NCBI GenBank assembly: GCA_002102555.1
Contig: MCFL01000024.1
Coordinates: 310,001-374,000 of the forward strand
Direction: 5' to 3'
Source of the DNA: Catenaria anguillulae PL171
Lineage: Eukaryota > Blastocladiomycota > Blastocladiomycetes > Blastocladiales > Catenariaceae
DNA length: 64,000 bases
Made by a program: the position numbers and the translations under genes. Of this stretch, positions 12,801 to 24,336 are shown piece after piece. The notes under the pieces were generated by a model that did no database searches, had not been told where the DNA came from, and saw nothing but the letters and a program-made list of their open reading frames with translations. How positions within the stretch are numbered: the stretch's first letter is position 1; the number at the start of each line of letters is the position of its first letter.

Positions 12801-14660
12801 CCTTCTTTGACGAGAAGGCCCATGGCACTGGTGCGCTGGCTCACCAGCTTTCCGATGAGGTGTGTCTCATTTTCTCTGGCATTGTCGGTTTTCCCTGTAC
12901 TGACGCATCCTGCATCCTTTATTCATCAGGCCGATCGCATTCAAGGACTCACGGGTGTCTTTGCCGGCCAACTCATCCAGCTCATCATCACCATGGTCGC
13001 CGGCCTGACCATTGCCTTTGTCTACTCTTGGAAGCTTACCCTCATCATCCTCGCCTGCGTGCCCTTCATGGCTGCCGCGGGCGCCCTGCAGATGAAGGTC
13101 ATGTCGGGCAGTGGAGCTCAAATCACGCGCGCGTACTCGCGCGCCGCGCAAGTCACGGTCGACGCTCTCGGCAACATTCGCACAGTTCATGCACTCACGC
13201 GCCAACAGTTCTTTTACGCACAGTACAAGGAGCGGATCATGTTCCCGCACAATGTGTCGATGCGTAAGGCGTGGATCGGGAACTTGGGCAGTGGGTTTGC
13301 CGATGGCGTTGTCTTTTGGGTGTATGGGGCTGCCTTCTACGCCATGTACCGACTCGTCTTTGACGATGGACTGAATGTTGGTGACGGTACGCTCATCATT
13401 CTACCTCATGCTTTAATTGTGTACCCAGCGACTTGACTTGACGGACCCACTCAAATCAGGCTTTGTCGCTCTCTATGCCGTCGTTTTTGCTGCCATGGGA
13501 ACCGGCCAAATGTCCGCGCTTGGCCCCAACGCCGCCAAGGCCCGCATTGCCGCCGCCGGCATGTTCAAATTGCTGGACCGCGTCCCTCCCATCGACTCTG
13601 AATCCAATGAGGGCGAGCAGCGTACCGATATTGCCGGCAACGCATCTGTCTCTGATGTGCACTTTTCCTACCCGACTCGTCCCGATGCCCAAATTCTTCG
13701 TGGATTCAATGCGCACATGGATGCAGGCAAGACGATTGCACTTTGCGGTGCCTCGGGCGGCGGCAAGTCCACGGTGATTGGTTTAATTGAGCGCTGGTAC
13801 GATGCCGGACAAGGGTCGGTCAAGGTAGAAGACCTCGACGTCAAGAGCTGGCATTTGGGCAACTTGCGCTCGCATATGGCGCTGGTCGCGCAGATGCCTG
13901 ACTTGTTTGCCTTGTCGATTTTGGAAAACATTCGGTTTGGCAAGCCTGATGCATCGTTGGAAGAGGTGATCGCGGCGGCCAAGGTGGCAAACATTCACGC
14001 ATTCATTGATTCGCTGCCCAACAAGTATGACACGCCGATTACGGGTGCGCAAGTGTCGGGAGGGTATGCTCGCTTTTCTCTTTTCATGTGTTATGCTGCG
14101 TGAGCTGACCTTTTCTGTCCTCCCATGCGCCATTACTTGCATTCCGACAGACAAAAGGTTCTTTTACTTTCTTGTTTCCTCGTGCTTACTCCCTCAGGTA
14201 TGGTCTGACGTTGCCATCTTCCTCAATCACAGCAACGTATCGCAATCGCCCGTGCCGTCCTTCGCAATCCGCGTATCCTGCTGCTCGACGAGGTACACAC
14301 CACACGCATTCATTCGCCTCTGCACCTTGTCTGACCCCTCCCCTGTCCACAGGCAACCTCGGCGCTCGACTCTGAGGCTGAGCGTGTTGTGCAAGATGCA
14401 CTCGACCGTGCCGCACAAGATCGCACCACCATCATCATTGCGCATCGCTTGAGCACGTACGTAGTACCTTGTTTTCCTCACGCTCATCCGACAACATCAA
14501 CGCCTGACCATGTCCCTTGACCATCAGCATCCAAAATGCCGATCACATTTTGTGCCTCAAGGATGGCGTTGTTGTGGAGCAAGGTACACATGACGAGTTG
14601 TATGCCGCCAATGGACTCTACACTTCGCTCGTCAACAACCAACGTCTCGGCGGCGTGTGA
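9867..14660 (+). CDS. Full-size ABCB/MDR-type (P-glycoprotein-like) ABC exporter (11 exons)
   Basis: Exons 9867-10487, 10570-10710, 10791-11714, 11806-11956, 12045-12859, 12930-13386, 13460-14063, 14151-14157, 14233-14292, 14353-14456 and 14528-14660 give 1338 residues, the normal size for a (membrane domain-nucleotide-binding domain)x2 exporter. NBD1 has Walker [10 protein letters not shown] (about 448-456), signature LSGGQK (557-562), Walker [13 protein letters not shown] and the switch His in AHRLST. NBD2 has GASGGGKST (about 1132-1140), signature [18 protein letters not shown] and AHRLST. Each half has six predicted helices with the usual ERQAKRIR and GERLTKRVR coupling-helix motifs. The linker (about 660-770) is acidic and low complexity. 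The family exports hydrophobic drugs, lipids or peptides from the plasma membrane or vacuole. An in-frame ATG lies 33 nt upstream; I chose 9867 because the MTTSS start looks more typical. The signature of NBD2 is assembled through a 7-nt exon. Confidence 0.92.
14151..14157 (+). other. 7-nt microexon completing the NBD2 signature motif
   Basis: Exon 7 ends at 14063 with two bases of a Gly codon before GTATGC. The next block needed is Gly-Gln-Lys followed by QRIAIA. The only way to supply it is ACAAAAG at 14151-14157, preceded by an acceptor (CCGACAG) and followed by a donor (GTTCTT); the next exon begins CAACGT at 14233. Phase closes exactly. In NBD1 the equivalent intron falls at the same Lys codon without a microexon. 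Confidence 0.8.
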
Positions 14661-14828
14661 TCGGGCCGGCCGAGCAGAGTTGCACTTCCTTCCAATCCGT
14701 TTTTGATTTTTTGTTATTGTTGCACACCCAAGTCTTCCTTATTGCTCTGTCATTCACTAGTACTCTTTCAGTCGTCACATGCACGTATTTTCGCAATCGT
14801 ACGTTCGTTGAAGCATGACGGAACCATG

Positions 14829-15337
14829 TCAGGGCGGCCGGCCGCAAGTGCTTGAATCCGTCAATTTGGACTTGCGCCCTGCCAGTTCAACGCTGCCACG
14901 ACCGACACTGCTCGTTAGGGAGGAAGCAGCGACCACGGGCGCTTGATGATTACCACCTGCGGGAGTCGCTTTGACGCTCCTCTTCCCGCTGGCACGTGAG
15001 CTCGTCAGGGCTCCTTGCCGTCCAACGAGCGCTTTCGTCGAGGGTATTGTGCTGTGGATGAATGTGAAGAGCAAGGTCGCTGGCATGGCGTTGCGATGTG
15101 ACTGCAATACGTAGGTGAGGTAGTTGGCTGTCGAGCCCAAAAGGAAGAAGAGCAAAAGGCAAATGCTGAGGTGGATTGTTGCTGTCCTCCTCGACGATCC
15201 ACCACACGCTCGTACCGATGGCGCCGAGCATGAGGAACAGACTACAGTTGATTGCATGATGAACTTGCTCTGCCGCTTTGGATTTTCTGAAACGACCCTG
15301 AATCGGTACAGTCGCAGAATGGTCACCACCAACGTGT
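14829..15337 (-). pseudogene. 5'-truncated, frame-broken copy of the seven-helix gene at 15.5-16.8 kb
   Basis: The segment starts right after an intron-type acceptor (CTGCAG at 15343-15338), with LVVTILRLYRFRVVSE matching the second exon of the neighbouring gene (LVVTLLRLYRFRVISE). After FIMQST the frame must change to continue with the helix-4 equivalent (SLFLMLGAIGTSVWWI), then change back to match ANYLTYV, AMPATLL and STIPSTKALVGR of the neighbour's C-terminus. Exon 1 (helices 1-2) and the helix-5 region are missing. The tail with repeated Ser, Gly and Lys is retained to a TGA at 14831-14829. This is a degraded tandem duplicate; a short expressed fragment cannot be ruled out. Confidence 0.65.
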
Positions 15338-15533
15338 CTGCAGTAAAAAAAAAAAAGTGGACAGAATGCGCTGCCTCGCAAGATCGTTATGCAGGGTGTG
15401 TCACGGCAATCGAAAAGGGCCGGACTTGCACTTACATGTGACACTGAGACAGAGCGGAAACACAAACAAGAGATTTCGATGTATGAGACGCGACAACGAT
15501 ACTCGATACCGAATTTCTGTGATCCATTCCGAC

Positions 15534-16755
15534 TTACTTCTTATTCATGATGCTCGCACGGCTTGACAAACTCCCATGATCCGACGGCGATGTTGAAATT
15601 GTTGAGAGTTGACGATCTGACTCGTTGGCCAAGCTTCCGCGACCCACACCGCTCGTCGTAGTCGGCGCAGCAACTAAAGTTTTCGCATTCTTTCCGCTGT
15701 TGGTCGACTCTTTACTGCGCTTTCCCGCGCGCGAACTGGTCGACCCTTGCCTTGAAACGCGGCCGACAAGTGATTTGGTCGCCGGGATGGTGCTTTGGAC
15801 AAACGTGGCAAGCATGGTGGCGGGCATTGCCGAGTAGTGCGAAAGGGAAACATAGGTCAGGTAGTTGGCAGGCGATCCGGAGATGAAGAGCGAGCCGAGG
15901 ACTGTACATATGAGAAAGTGGATGAGCGTTGGAATATAGGCGAGGTAGGTCTTCAAAAAACTGTCATTGAGAGCAAGGAGTAAATAGGACTCGTCATCAA
16001 ACAACAGCAAACTTCAAGGACTGACTCCCAAACATACACAAGTTTACCCTGCTTCACAATCGCATTGCCCATTGCGCCTTTGCGAATGTCCAAAATGGTG
16101 CGAACAAACCAATAATCGGCAACGACGTTAAATGCCGCCGTGAGGAAGAAGGCAAAAAACCCGAAAATGCCTTCGATATTGCGAATGAGGAGGAGAGAAG
16201 GTGGTGCGCCGTCTTGGTTTCCGTTCGTCAGGTGCCAATAAAGTTCTTCTCCAATAAGCCAAATGATGTTGGTGACAGTGGCTGTGAGCATGATTACGGA
16301 AACGATAGTCGAGTGCATGACGAATTTCCGTAGACGGTTTGGATCCTCGGAAATGACTCGGAATCGGTAAAGTCGGAGAAGTGTGACAACCAACATGCCT
16401 GTACCGCGGTGTGGCAAAAGAAGACGATGAGGTAAATACATCACCGACAGCGTCAGAAAGGGACATCCCACACACCAATTCGAGCAGACGAGTTTCCAAC
16501 AATGGGCAAGTATGGCACGCGTCCAATTAGCTCGGTCACCACCTGAATTCCCAGCAAGATGGCATGGATACTCGGGGAAAGCAGAACAACCGAAATGGTC
16601 AAACACCCGGTCCAGAACCGAGTTTTCGCTTTCTGGTACTCCAACAGGGCAGTCCGAATCGTGAAACTGTTGGCAATCAGCAGAATCGCGTGCATGAAAA
16701 TGGTCCAGTATACGCCCGCGATTCCCTCCAGTGGGGACGAGATGTGGGTTGTCAT
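15534..16755 (-). CDS. Seven-helix membrane protein, divergent family copy (3 exons)
   Basis: Exons 16755-16476, 16398-16038 and 15960-15534 give 355 residues. Seven hydrophobic segments are seen, including TIFMHAILLIANSF, ISVVLLSPSIHAILLGI, VSVIMLTATVTNIIWLI, FGFFAFFLTAAFNVVADYWF, TLIHFLICTVLGSLFI and YSAMPATMLATFV. The cytoplasmic tail of about 80 residues is Ser/Lys/Gly-rich, without helices. Overall topology and loop placement (a Lys/Arg-rich loop after helix 1; an ILR/LLR-Y-R motif before helix 4) are like the copies at 1.7, 29.6, 36.6 and 49.2 kb, but sequence similarity is weaker and the short first exon is absent, so kinship with them is inferred. Its immediate downstream neighbour is a truncated copy of itself. 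The second intron could use an alternative donor; I chose GTATGT with acceptor GACAG because phase closes. Function unknown. Confidence 0.68.
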
Positions 16756-18130
16756 GATCGTTTCGAAATGTTTATGCTTTCAGTTGATGGTACGGGTGAT
16801 TTGGTGGTGGCATGTGGAACCTCGCACCGATAGTAAACACTGTCAAGCGAGAATACGCCGACAATGTTTTGTTCTTGTACGTGACGTGTGTCACTCTGGA
16901 CCTGATCAAAGTTGGCGAAGAATAAGCGTTGAAGTAGTTGAAATAAGTGATGAACGCCTATCCACAAGGCATAGTACATTTTCCCGGGAATCATATCGTA
17001 GGGGGGCGTCATTACCCAACGAGAACCCATTGCCTGTATTCCGACTGGAAGCGTCATATGCCCACTTGTCGGCCCGACACTGCCATTAGCCACCTGCTAC
17101 TGCAAACATTTTTGCACCTCTGCTTGCTACCTATCTTTTATTCAAACTCAGCGTGCAACGACCACGACAGGGCAGCCGCGACAGTCACCACTCCGATGGC
17201 TAAGCTAGATCTTGACGGCAGACTTGGGACGAGCAACACTACAAGATCCTGCATAATAAAGCACTACCAGTCAACGATTCTTGCATGCTCGGTCCCGAAC
17301 GAATGGTCCGTGATGGGGCAACAGCCAAGTGTATGCGATGTAGAATGATCGGGTCAAGTCTTTCGTAGAATGTTGTCGACGAAGGGCGCTGAATTGAGGT
17401 TCTCTTGCCTGGTCATGTCTCTTAGTACCACTGCCATCACTTTGTGACTTACCGTAGTCCCTTGTAGGGCACTTACTTAATCCGAGAGGGAGAAAATAGG
17501 CTCCTGTCATGTGAGTCTCCGGGTGGTGGGGATGTATGCGTGTGTGTGGGCTGGATGAGAAGCGGAAGACTTCATGAAGTGTGCAAGCTGATCGGAATCG
17601 TTAATGACGCTATTTTTTGCCTCACGTCAACAAAGGTGGCTGATAAACCAGAGATGACCGTGTACGAAGCACAGGTAGTCAGGTATGTACATCGGTGAAC
17701 GGTCAGCAGGAGACAATGTTCGCATGGCAGCGCGCTGGCAACAAGAACACAAACGGTTCAGCGAACGGACCAAGATCGATCGGTCCTTCGCATCGCATCT
17801 CGCCCTCAAAGATTTACTTGAAATGTTTACGTGGTATGTAACTTGCAGAAATAAGCCATTCTTGAGCCATAAGACATTGCGCAGCAATACTTGACTGAGA
17901 GCATTTGCAACGATTGGTGCGTGCAATATTGCATACTCGCAATCACACCGTTACGAGCGGGTCCCCGATCTGCCTGCATGCCAGATTTCATCAAGCCCCA
18001 ACAAACGCAAGCCTTCCACCAAGCCACCAGGGCATCCACAGTCCTTCTCGCTGTCGCTCTTGCCACACCACTCAGCTGACCAAGCCAGCCCAAGCCATCG
18101 CACCAACCAACCGCCCATACTCTCTGGTGA
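16756..18130. other. Intergenic, nothing recognised
   Basis: About 1.4 kb with only short unconvincing frames on either strand. A minus-strand frame at 16752-17093 abuts the seven-helix gene but has neither the family motif nor a clean donor. No RNA gene or repeat seen. Confidence 0.45.
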
Positions 18131-19112
18131 GTCTTGCGAGCTAACTAGCCTCATTTCCTTCATTCCTCGTCATTTCCAGCCCGTACCACCCGTCCCTCAA
18201 AAGCCCCCAGCCTCCCCGCGAGCCCTTAGCCCTCTCGCTTGCACACCCGTCCCCCCTTCTTGCAAGACCTCCTGCATACAGTATACTTATCCAGCCCATC
18301 CCACAAGCCCAGCAAAGCCTGTTCGCAGCCATTTCGCTCTACTTGTTCTTTTGCCGTCTGCCGTCCTTTCAGTCCGAGAGCAGAGAGAGTGAGCAACGAG
18401 CTTGGAAGGCGTTGACCCTGTCTGTTCTGTACTGTACCCAACCGCATCTTGTACCTTTACAAGCCTCCTTTGTACTCGGCGTGACTATCGACCTCGTGCT
18501 CATTAATCTTTTTTTTTCCGGTACGCACCTGTCTCTATCTGTGACCTTGCCTTGCCTCCAACAACCCACGCTTTGCTTCAAGAAAGCCCCTCTCCCTCCA
18601 CCCATCTCGGCCCATGAGCCCATCCTCGAGCCCTTTCCCGCCCCACTCTCGCCTCGTACTTGCCCACTTCTATTCCCGTCTACCTGCCTTCACACCCTGG
18701 TGCTACCTGGATTTCCTGGAGCCCGTGCCTCGTATCCGCCGGTACCGTCAACCCAAGCTGTGTCTCACACCCAAGCCTTAACACGGGCCGCTTCCCCCCG
18801 ACTGCCCTTGCCTTGCCTGCTCACCTCGCTCACCTGCCGCATCTCCCGCCCACTTTTCCTTTCGTCTCCGCCTCCTGCACTCGCTGCGACTGCTTTGTGT
18901 ATGTCCCGCACTCCACTTTCTACTTTCTGGTGTGCCCCGCCTCATTTCATTCCGTCCTCGCCTCGCCTCGCCTCGCCGTGCCCAACTCCACCTTGTCTGC
19001 ATCAAATCAGTCGACCCACACTCCCACTCCCACTGGAACGACGCGTTCTTTCCTTGCATGTGTATGTAGCCTTCCACACTACATCCATCTGTGTCGGTCC
19101 AATTCTTTCCAA
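18131..19112 (+). promoter_or_regulatory. Long pyrimidine-rich leader/promoter of the C2H2 gene
   Basis: The plus strand is strongly C/T-biased for almost 1 kb (runs such as CCTCGCCTCGCCTCGCC near 18960), which keeps two plus frames open by composition alone. This looks like a long 5' leader and core promoter rather than coding sequence; similar but shorter pyrimidine-rich leaders precede the enolase, KH-protein and C2-protein genes. Confidence 0.45.
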
Positions 19113-21141
19113 ATGGATCAACTCGCTCAGCTCTCGTCTATGATGTCGGGTGGTCCCACCGGTCGCCGCGGGTCTCAGGCCTCGGCCGTGTCCGAATCTG
19201 AAATGCAATCGCTCAATGCCCAAGCTCAAGGCGCCCAAGCCGCCAACGGCGGCCAATCGCCCGCCCAGCCGCTCCTCCAAACGGTGGATCCATCCCAGTT
19301 TTCAATGCATTCCAAGCAACATCTTGAGCCCACACCAACCTTCCAGTTCCCAGCACCGCCTGCGTTGCATCAGCAACAGCGCGAATCGTCGCTCCAACCC
19401 AACGAGTCGCGCTCATCTCCCTCTCCAGCACTTGCAACACTGTCGCCCTACCGCCGGTCGTCGCTCGCCACAGTTCCCGTCCAGTCGGCTGCCAATGGCG
19501 GCTCAGATTCGTCCGATGCCGCCCCCATGGGGACGGCAAGTCCAATGATGCTCACGAGCTCTGGCCCAGGTGCCGCCAGCGCCATTGCCAGCCACACCTT
19601 GTCGCCGCCCGTGTCCACCACGTCAAGTCCACTTGCCATGGCCGTGTCCAAGCGCCGTGCTTCTCTGCCCGCGGCCATGTTTTCTGGTCCCAATGGCGCA
19701 CCACCACCGCTGCCCCCGCATGCACAGAACCCGCAAGGTTTCAACCCCATGCACCCCGGGTTCAACAACGCATTTGGGCGCTCTGATGGATCGGGCGGTT
19801 TGCCTTCAATTAGCGGGTCAGAAACGTCGGAGCATCAGCACGTTTTGCAGCAGCAACACCAACAACAGCAGCAGCAACAACAGAATGCCTTCTTCAGTCA
19901 GCAGCATGGTGGTCATTTGTTCATGGGCCAGCCGAGTATGTTTATGTTTTTCTTCTATGGTTGCGTGTCTTCACCGCAGCATGGCACTCACACATCACTC
20001 CCATTTTCCAGGCGACGTTTACCCATCACCCGCTGTTTCGCACATGCCTCGTGATGGATCGCAGCATCCGCCGACCATGTCGCACGCCTCACCGCTCCTC
20101 GGCCAAGCTCAAACCCTTCAACAGCAGTCGTTGGCCGATTCCGCGGCTGGGTCCGATGCCGGTACAGGGAGCGGCAAGCCCAAAGCCGACGGCGTCAAGA
20201 AGGAGCCCAAAACCGAGTTCCCGTGCCCGCACCCAGGTTGTGGCAAGATCTTCCAGCGCAACCACAATCTCAAGTCGCACATGCTGACGCACTCTGACGA
20301 AAAGCCCTTCACATGCACGAAATGCGACATGTCATTCCGCCGCAACCACGACCTGCGCCGCCACTACCGCCTGCACTCTGGCGTCAAGCCGTACGTGTGC
20401 CAGCGGTGCGACAAACGGTTCTCGCGCTCGGACGCCCTTCGCAGGCACGTCAAGGTCGAGGCATGTGTCTCTGGCGTCATCCTGCCCTTGTCTGCGCCCA
20501 CACCGCAAATGATGGCCAACATGAATTCTGTCGCTGCTGCCGCCGCAGCAAGTGCCGCGGCCGCCATCCAGCAGCAGCAGCAACAAGGTGGGACGCCGCA
20601 ACCCGGTGGGCAGCCGCAGTACATGCAGACCATGGGCCACCCAAGCGCACTCATGGTTGCTCAGCAACAAGCCGCAGCCGCCGAGCAGCAGCGCCGCAAC
20701 TCTTTGTTGATGCAGCACCCGGGGATGCCGCCACAGTTCATGACAGCCGACATGATGGGCATGATGCAGTGGCAGCAGCAGCCCGACGGGTCGTTGGCGC
20801 CGCACCCGCAGTATGCCCACTTGCACCAGCAGCAGCAATATGCGCAGCAACAGCAGTTCCAAGCATATCAGCAGCAACAGCAGCAGATGGGCGCCTCGCC
20901 GCAGGTTGGGCAGCACCAGCAGCAGCAATATCCGCAGCGGACGCCGGAGCCCTCCGCGTTTACCCAGCAGCACATGTACCAAAACTCGCCCAATGTGCAG
21001 CACCAGCAAGGGCAGCAGCAGCACTCGTCGCCGCACGCGGGACATTTGCAGCTGGCGCCTCAGCCCGGTCAACAGCAGCAGCAGCCCCAACAGCAGCAAG
21101 GCGGCCAACAGTTTATGCCCATGTCTGGTGCATCCTTGTAA
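19113..21141 (+). CDS. Gln-rich C2H2 zinc-finger transcription factor (2 exons)
   Basis: Exons 19113-19935 and 20012-21141 give 650 residues. The first 340 residues are Ser/Pro/Ala/Gln-rich with a polyQ run just before the intron. Three adjacent fingers follow: FPCPHPGCGKIF...H..TH (about 344-368), FTCTKCDMSF (about 374-396) and YVCQRCDKRFSRSDALRRH (about 402-424). The third finger ends H-x5-C rather than H-x3-H, a C2HC form. TH-x-x-E/V-K-P linkers join the fingers, as in DNA-binding arrays of fungal regulators. The remaining C-terminus is about 45 percent Gln, His and Met, a typical activation-type tail. It should bind DNA in the nucleus; the target cannot be told. The ATG chosen (MDQLAQ) is the first with protein-like downstream composition; the frame is open further 5' only because of pyrimidine bias. 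Confidence 0.87.
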
Positions 21142-21845
21142 GGGTTTCCGTCTCCGTGTCGCCACCGGTGTTGTAGTTGTTGGATGATTCCCCCCTGTCG
21201 GTTTGTTGTACATATCTTTTCCCGCCACTTTCCGTCTTGTTTTCTCTTTATCTTTCCTCTTTGCTGCCCGAGGGGGACTGCCTTGCTTGCTAGCGCTACT
21301 TCTACATGTTATCTGCCCGTGATTTCTTTTCACCATTATTTATTTGTGAACCCTCGTTCGGACCTCGCCGTCTTGTTGTTTTGTCCCGTACAACCTGTTC
21401 CTGTTTCCCTTCGGCTCTTCAGTTTCTTCCTAACGCAATGCCCTCTTTCGTCCATTCTGTGTGGTTGGCCACCGTGTCATTCGTGTCATTCGCACATGAT
21501 ACGTCACCTTATGTACTCTAATTGCCTGTGGGCGGTTTGTTCCGCAACCGTCGCCATCGTTTCGTTCTTTTACTTTGGGAACTTGGTATCGGTGTGCCAC
21601 CTTCAAGATTCCTTTCACTGATTTAGCATGTGTTTAGAATACACCCTAGCGTCTACCTAAGTGGAGACCTAATTGTTTGGTTTCATCGAAGAGAACTGTC
21701 CGTCGTCGTCCAACAGACGAGTTTGTATGAATATAAAAGGGCAAAAGACGAGCGAACGACAAGGCGACAACGACCAAAGAACAACAACGACCTGAATCAA
21801 CGGAATCAACCCTTTTTGTCCTCCAACTGTGACCACGCTTCAAGC
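21142..21845. other. Intergenic between convergent 3' ends
   Basis: Lies between the stops of the C2H2 gene and the minus-strand DM10 gene, so it holds two 3' UTRs. It is T-rich on the plus strand. No gene seen. Confidence 0.55.
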
Positions 21846-23941
21846 TCACTCTGAAATCAGCTCCCTCACCTTGTCCTGTTGCCTGTAAATCGTCACCATC
21901 TCATGCAGCACCAACCCGGAACCCTCCAACGCTTGCTTGATCTCGTCTAAACTCACTTTGCGCTCTGCCGCTGCGGCATTCCCAGACCCGGTGGCACTCA
22001 CTGGCCGTTTGGCCAGCACGGCCCTGACCACGGCTGCCCTGCCGAGCTGCTTCACCTTTCTGACCACCTCCTCAGCGCTTGCCATCTTGTACACGCTCGA
22101 CATACCCTCCATGTACTTGTACACATACTCGTCGGCATCCACGAGCCGGAACGTGTGCGCATTGATGCCAATCCTTGCTCCCACATAAAAGTCACCGGCG
22201 GCATAATACCGCGGATGCTGCATGTCTGCGCCAGGCACAAGCACCTTGCACTTTTCCAGAAATTTGCCGCCAATCGTGCCCGTGTTGCGCTGCGGCGGCT
22301 CATAAATGGACACCTGGACCTCGGGCAAGTACACGGAAATGATAAACCTGCGCGTTGCGTCCTCGCGGTGCCGCGAGTCCATCACGGCCACAAACCGCAG
22401 CACGCGCGTATCGTCGTGCTGGAATTCCTTTTTCGGCGGTTGCAGGACCAGGTGCAAGCACGATTGAAGCGAGTCTTCTTCCGAGCCAAACCCGTTGTAG
22501 GGCGGGTAGGTACGTTGAGGGCGAGTTGGGGTCGGGCGCGACAGCTGCAGGGCGGGCATGTCGAGATTGAGGTTGGTCTTGTACCACTTGCGGGTGAATT
22601 CATCGCAGTCACGGCTATACATGGCACATGGGACATGTGTCAGTTCAGCGTCCACTTTCGTGGTGAAAATGAAACATACATGATGAACTTGCGGTTCAAG
22701 ACATTGACCACGCCGCCCGTCCTAAACTCGCGCCAGTTGTAATACTCGCCAAACTGCAAATCGTCCAGCTCATGGAACGCCTTGGGCAATGGCTGCCTCT
22801 TGAGCAACAGCGGGCTCGGATCGCGCCCGTCATTGGGCCGATGCACCTCCTTGACGTCGACGCAATCGTCCACGAGGTAGTAGTGCATGACAAAATCGCG
22901 CACTTCGCCCGTTGGCGCACCATCAACACCCGTGTCCTCGGGCTGCCACACGCAGTAGAACCGCAGCACGTGCCGGTCGTGTTGCAGGAACTTCCACAGC
23001 TTGTCGTGGCGCGTTTGCGCCGAGCGTTGCGGCGTCGGGCGGATCCGTGATTGAAGGTACTTGTCGGTGGGAACCGGTTCAGCGGGCTGGAGTTGGATCT
23101 TGAGCTTGGATTCCATGTAGTCCTGTTGAATGCAGCCCGTCAAGCGTCAGGGGTGATTGAGACAGGGGTAGAAAAAAGACCGTGGAGGCGGAACACAAGA
23201 CAACAAACCTTGGTGAAGTCATCACAGTCCACAATATGGAATGTCTTGCCGTAGAAGGTGACATTTACGCCATTGTTGAAATCCTGAATCGTGTAGAAAT
23301 CGGTGCTCGACTTGGGCAACCTCTGCCTCTTGATCAAGACGCCTTGCAAAATGCCCGAGTTGGCCTGCGGCGGCTCCACAACGGCGATCGAATCGTCTTC
23401 CAAATAGTATAGGATCATGACAATGCGCAGCAAGTACTGCTCGGTCGAGTCGTGCATGGTTTGCTTAAAGTACGCCCGGAACCGCAAGACGACCTTGTCG
23501 TACATGACAAAGGACGGTACGAACGCAGGGGCCACCGTAGGCCGTGTCAGGCTAAGCTTGCCGCCATACGTCAAGTCGGCGTTGCGGGCCGTTGCGGCTG
23601 CAATCAGTGATTCGAGTTCTTCCATGGTTTCAGGGAAGCCGCCGTGCTTTCCCAAGACTTCACGAGGCACTTTGTAGCCGTTCTTGTAGTCGAGAAGATG
23701 CGACTTGCGGTAGTCGGATTTCTGTCCATTTTGCGGGTGCGAACATTAAAGTTGAGCAGGTAGGCGAGCGGGAACGGGGCCGAGAAAGGTGAAATTCTAT
23801 GAGTAATATAGAAAAAGGACGTACAAAGACATCGCTGAAAGAGTTTCCGGGCAAGAAGGGGATGCGTTCGGGCTCGACAGGTGAGTCTGGAGGGAGTGGG
23901 CCGGTGGGGCGGCGGTAGGGCAAGACAGCGTCTTCGGGCAT
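21846..23941 (-). CDS. EFHC1: EFHC1/RIB72-like axonemal protein with three DM10 domains (4 exons)
   Basis: Exons 23941-23825, 23721-23209, 23122-22680 and 22614-21846 give 613 residues, close to human EFHC1 (640). The N-terminus has the family pattern of a GNSFSD motif and then KSH...DY.NGY.VP (about 45-58). Three DM10 domains follow at about 110-210, 258-360 and 424-530, each with the LRF core (KVVLRFRAYF; HVLRFYCVW; RVLRFVAVMD) and the closing DCD/DAD motif (HIVDCDDF; RDCDEF; RLVDADEY). DM10 proteins of this type are microtubule inner proteins of ciliary doublets that bind protofilaments inside the A-tubule. No convincing calcium-binding EF-hand loop is seen at the C-terminus. The gene supports a flagellated life stage and lies 1.7 kb from DRC7. 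Confidence 0.92.
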
Positions 23942-24336
23942 GGTTGAATATGTGAAATGGGATCCCGGTGGAATGAGTGCCTTGGCTGAGTTGGAGCGAT
24001 TGCGGCGTCTAACAGTCTATTGCGATCAGCTTCCCGAGCGTCAGGAATTGCATTCATCTTCGCCGCTGGGGAATGTCCGCCTCAACCAATGCTCCTGCAA
24101 ACATACGCGTGAACTCCAAGCACCCAAGACGCGTTCGTCACGTGAACATTAACCGATTTTGATGGGTGTTTCGTCCTGGGCTGGCTGGCAATTCATCTCC
24201 ACCTCCGCCTCTCCTGTGTGGTGTGCATGCTCCAACTTACTCGACCAATCCATGAACGCTGCTCTACCTGATCTCGTCAGCGCAGCCCAGTCCCTGTTCC
24301 CGCAACAGATCAGACTCCCAACACAGAAGTTCCAGC
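23942..24336. promoter_or_regulatory. Shared divergent promoter region (DM10 gene / mitochondrial carrier)
   Basis: 395 bp between two divergent start codons. No coding frame. No obvious TATA box; specific elements cannot be assigned from one sequence. Confidence 0.4.

Noticed and set aside
16752-17093. Minus-strand frame as an upstream exon of the seven-helix gene
   Set aside because: No family motif, no convincing donor, and the gene already has a good start at 16755.
18343-19143. 266-codon plus frame, and 5' extension of the C2H2 frame back to 18660
   Set aside because: Both are Pro/Ser/Leu/Thr repeats produced by C/T-biased sequence; several plus frames are open at once and no domain is present.
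20332-21336. 334-codon minus-strand Leu-rich frame
   Set aside because: Complement of the CAG-rich polyQ region of the C2H2 gene.
21732-21740. TATAAAAG element
   Set aside because: Lies between two convergent 3' ends with no gene start downstream.
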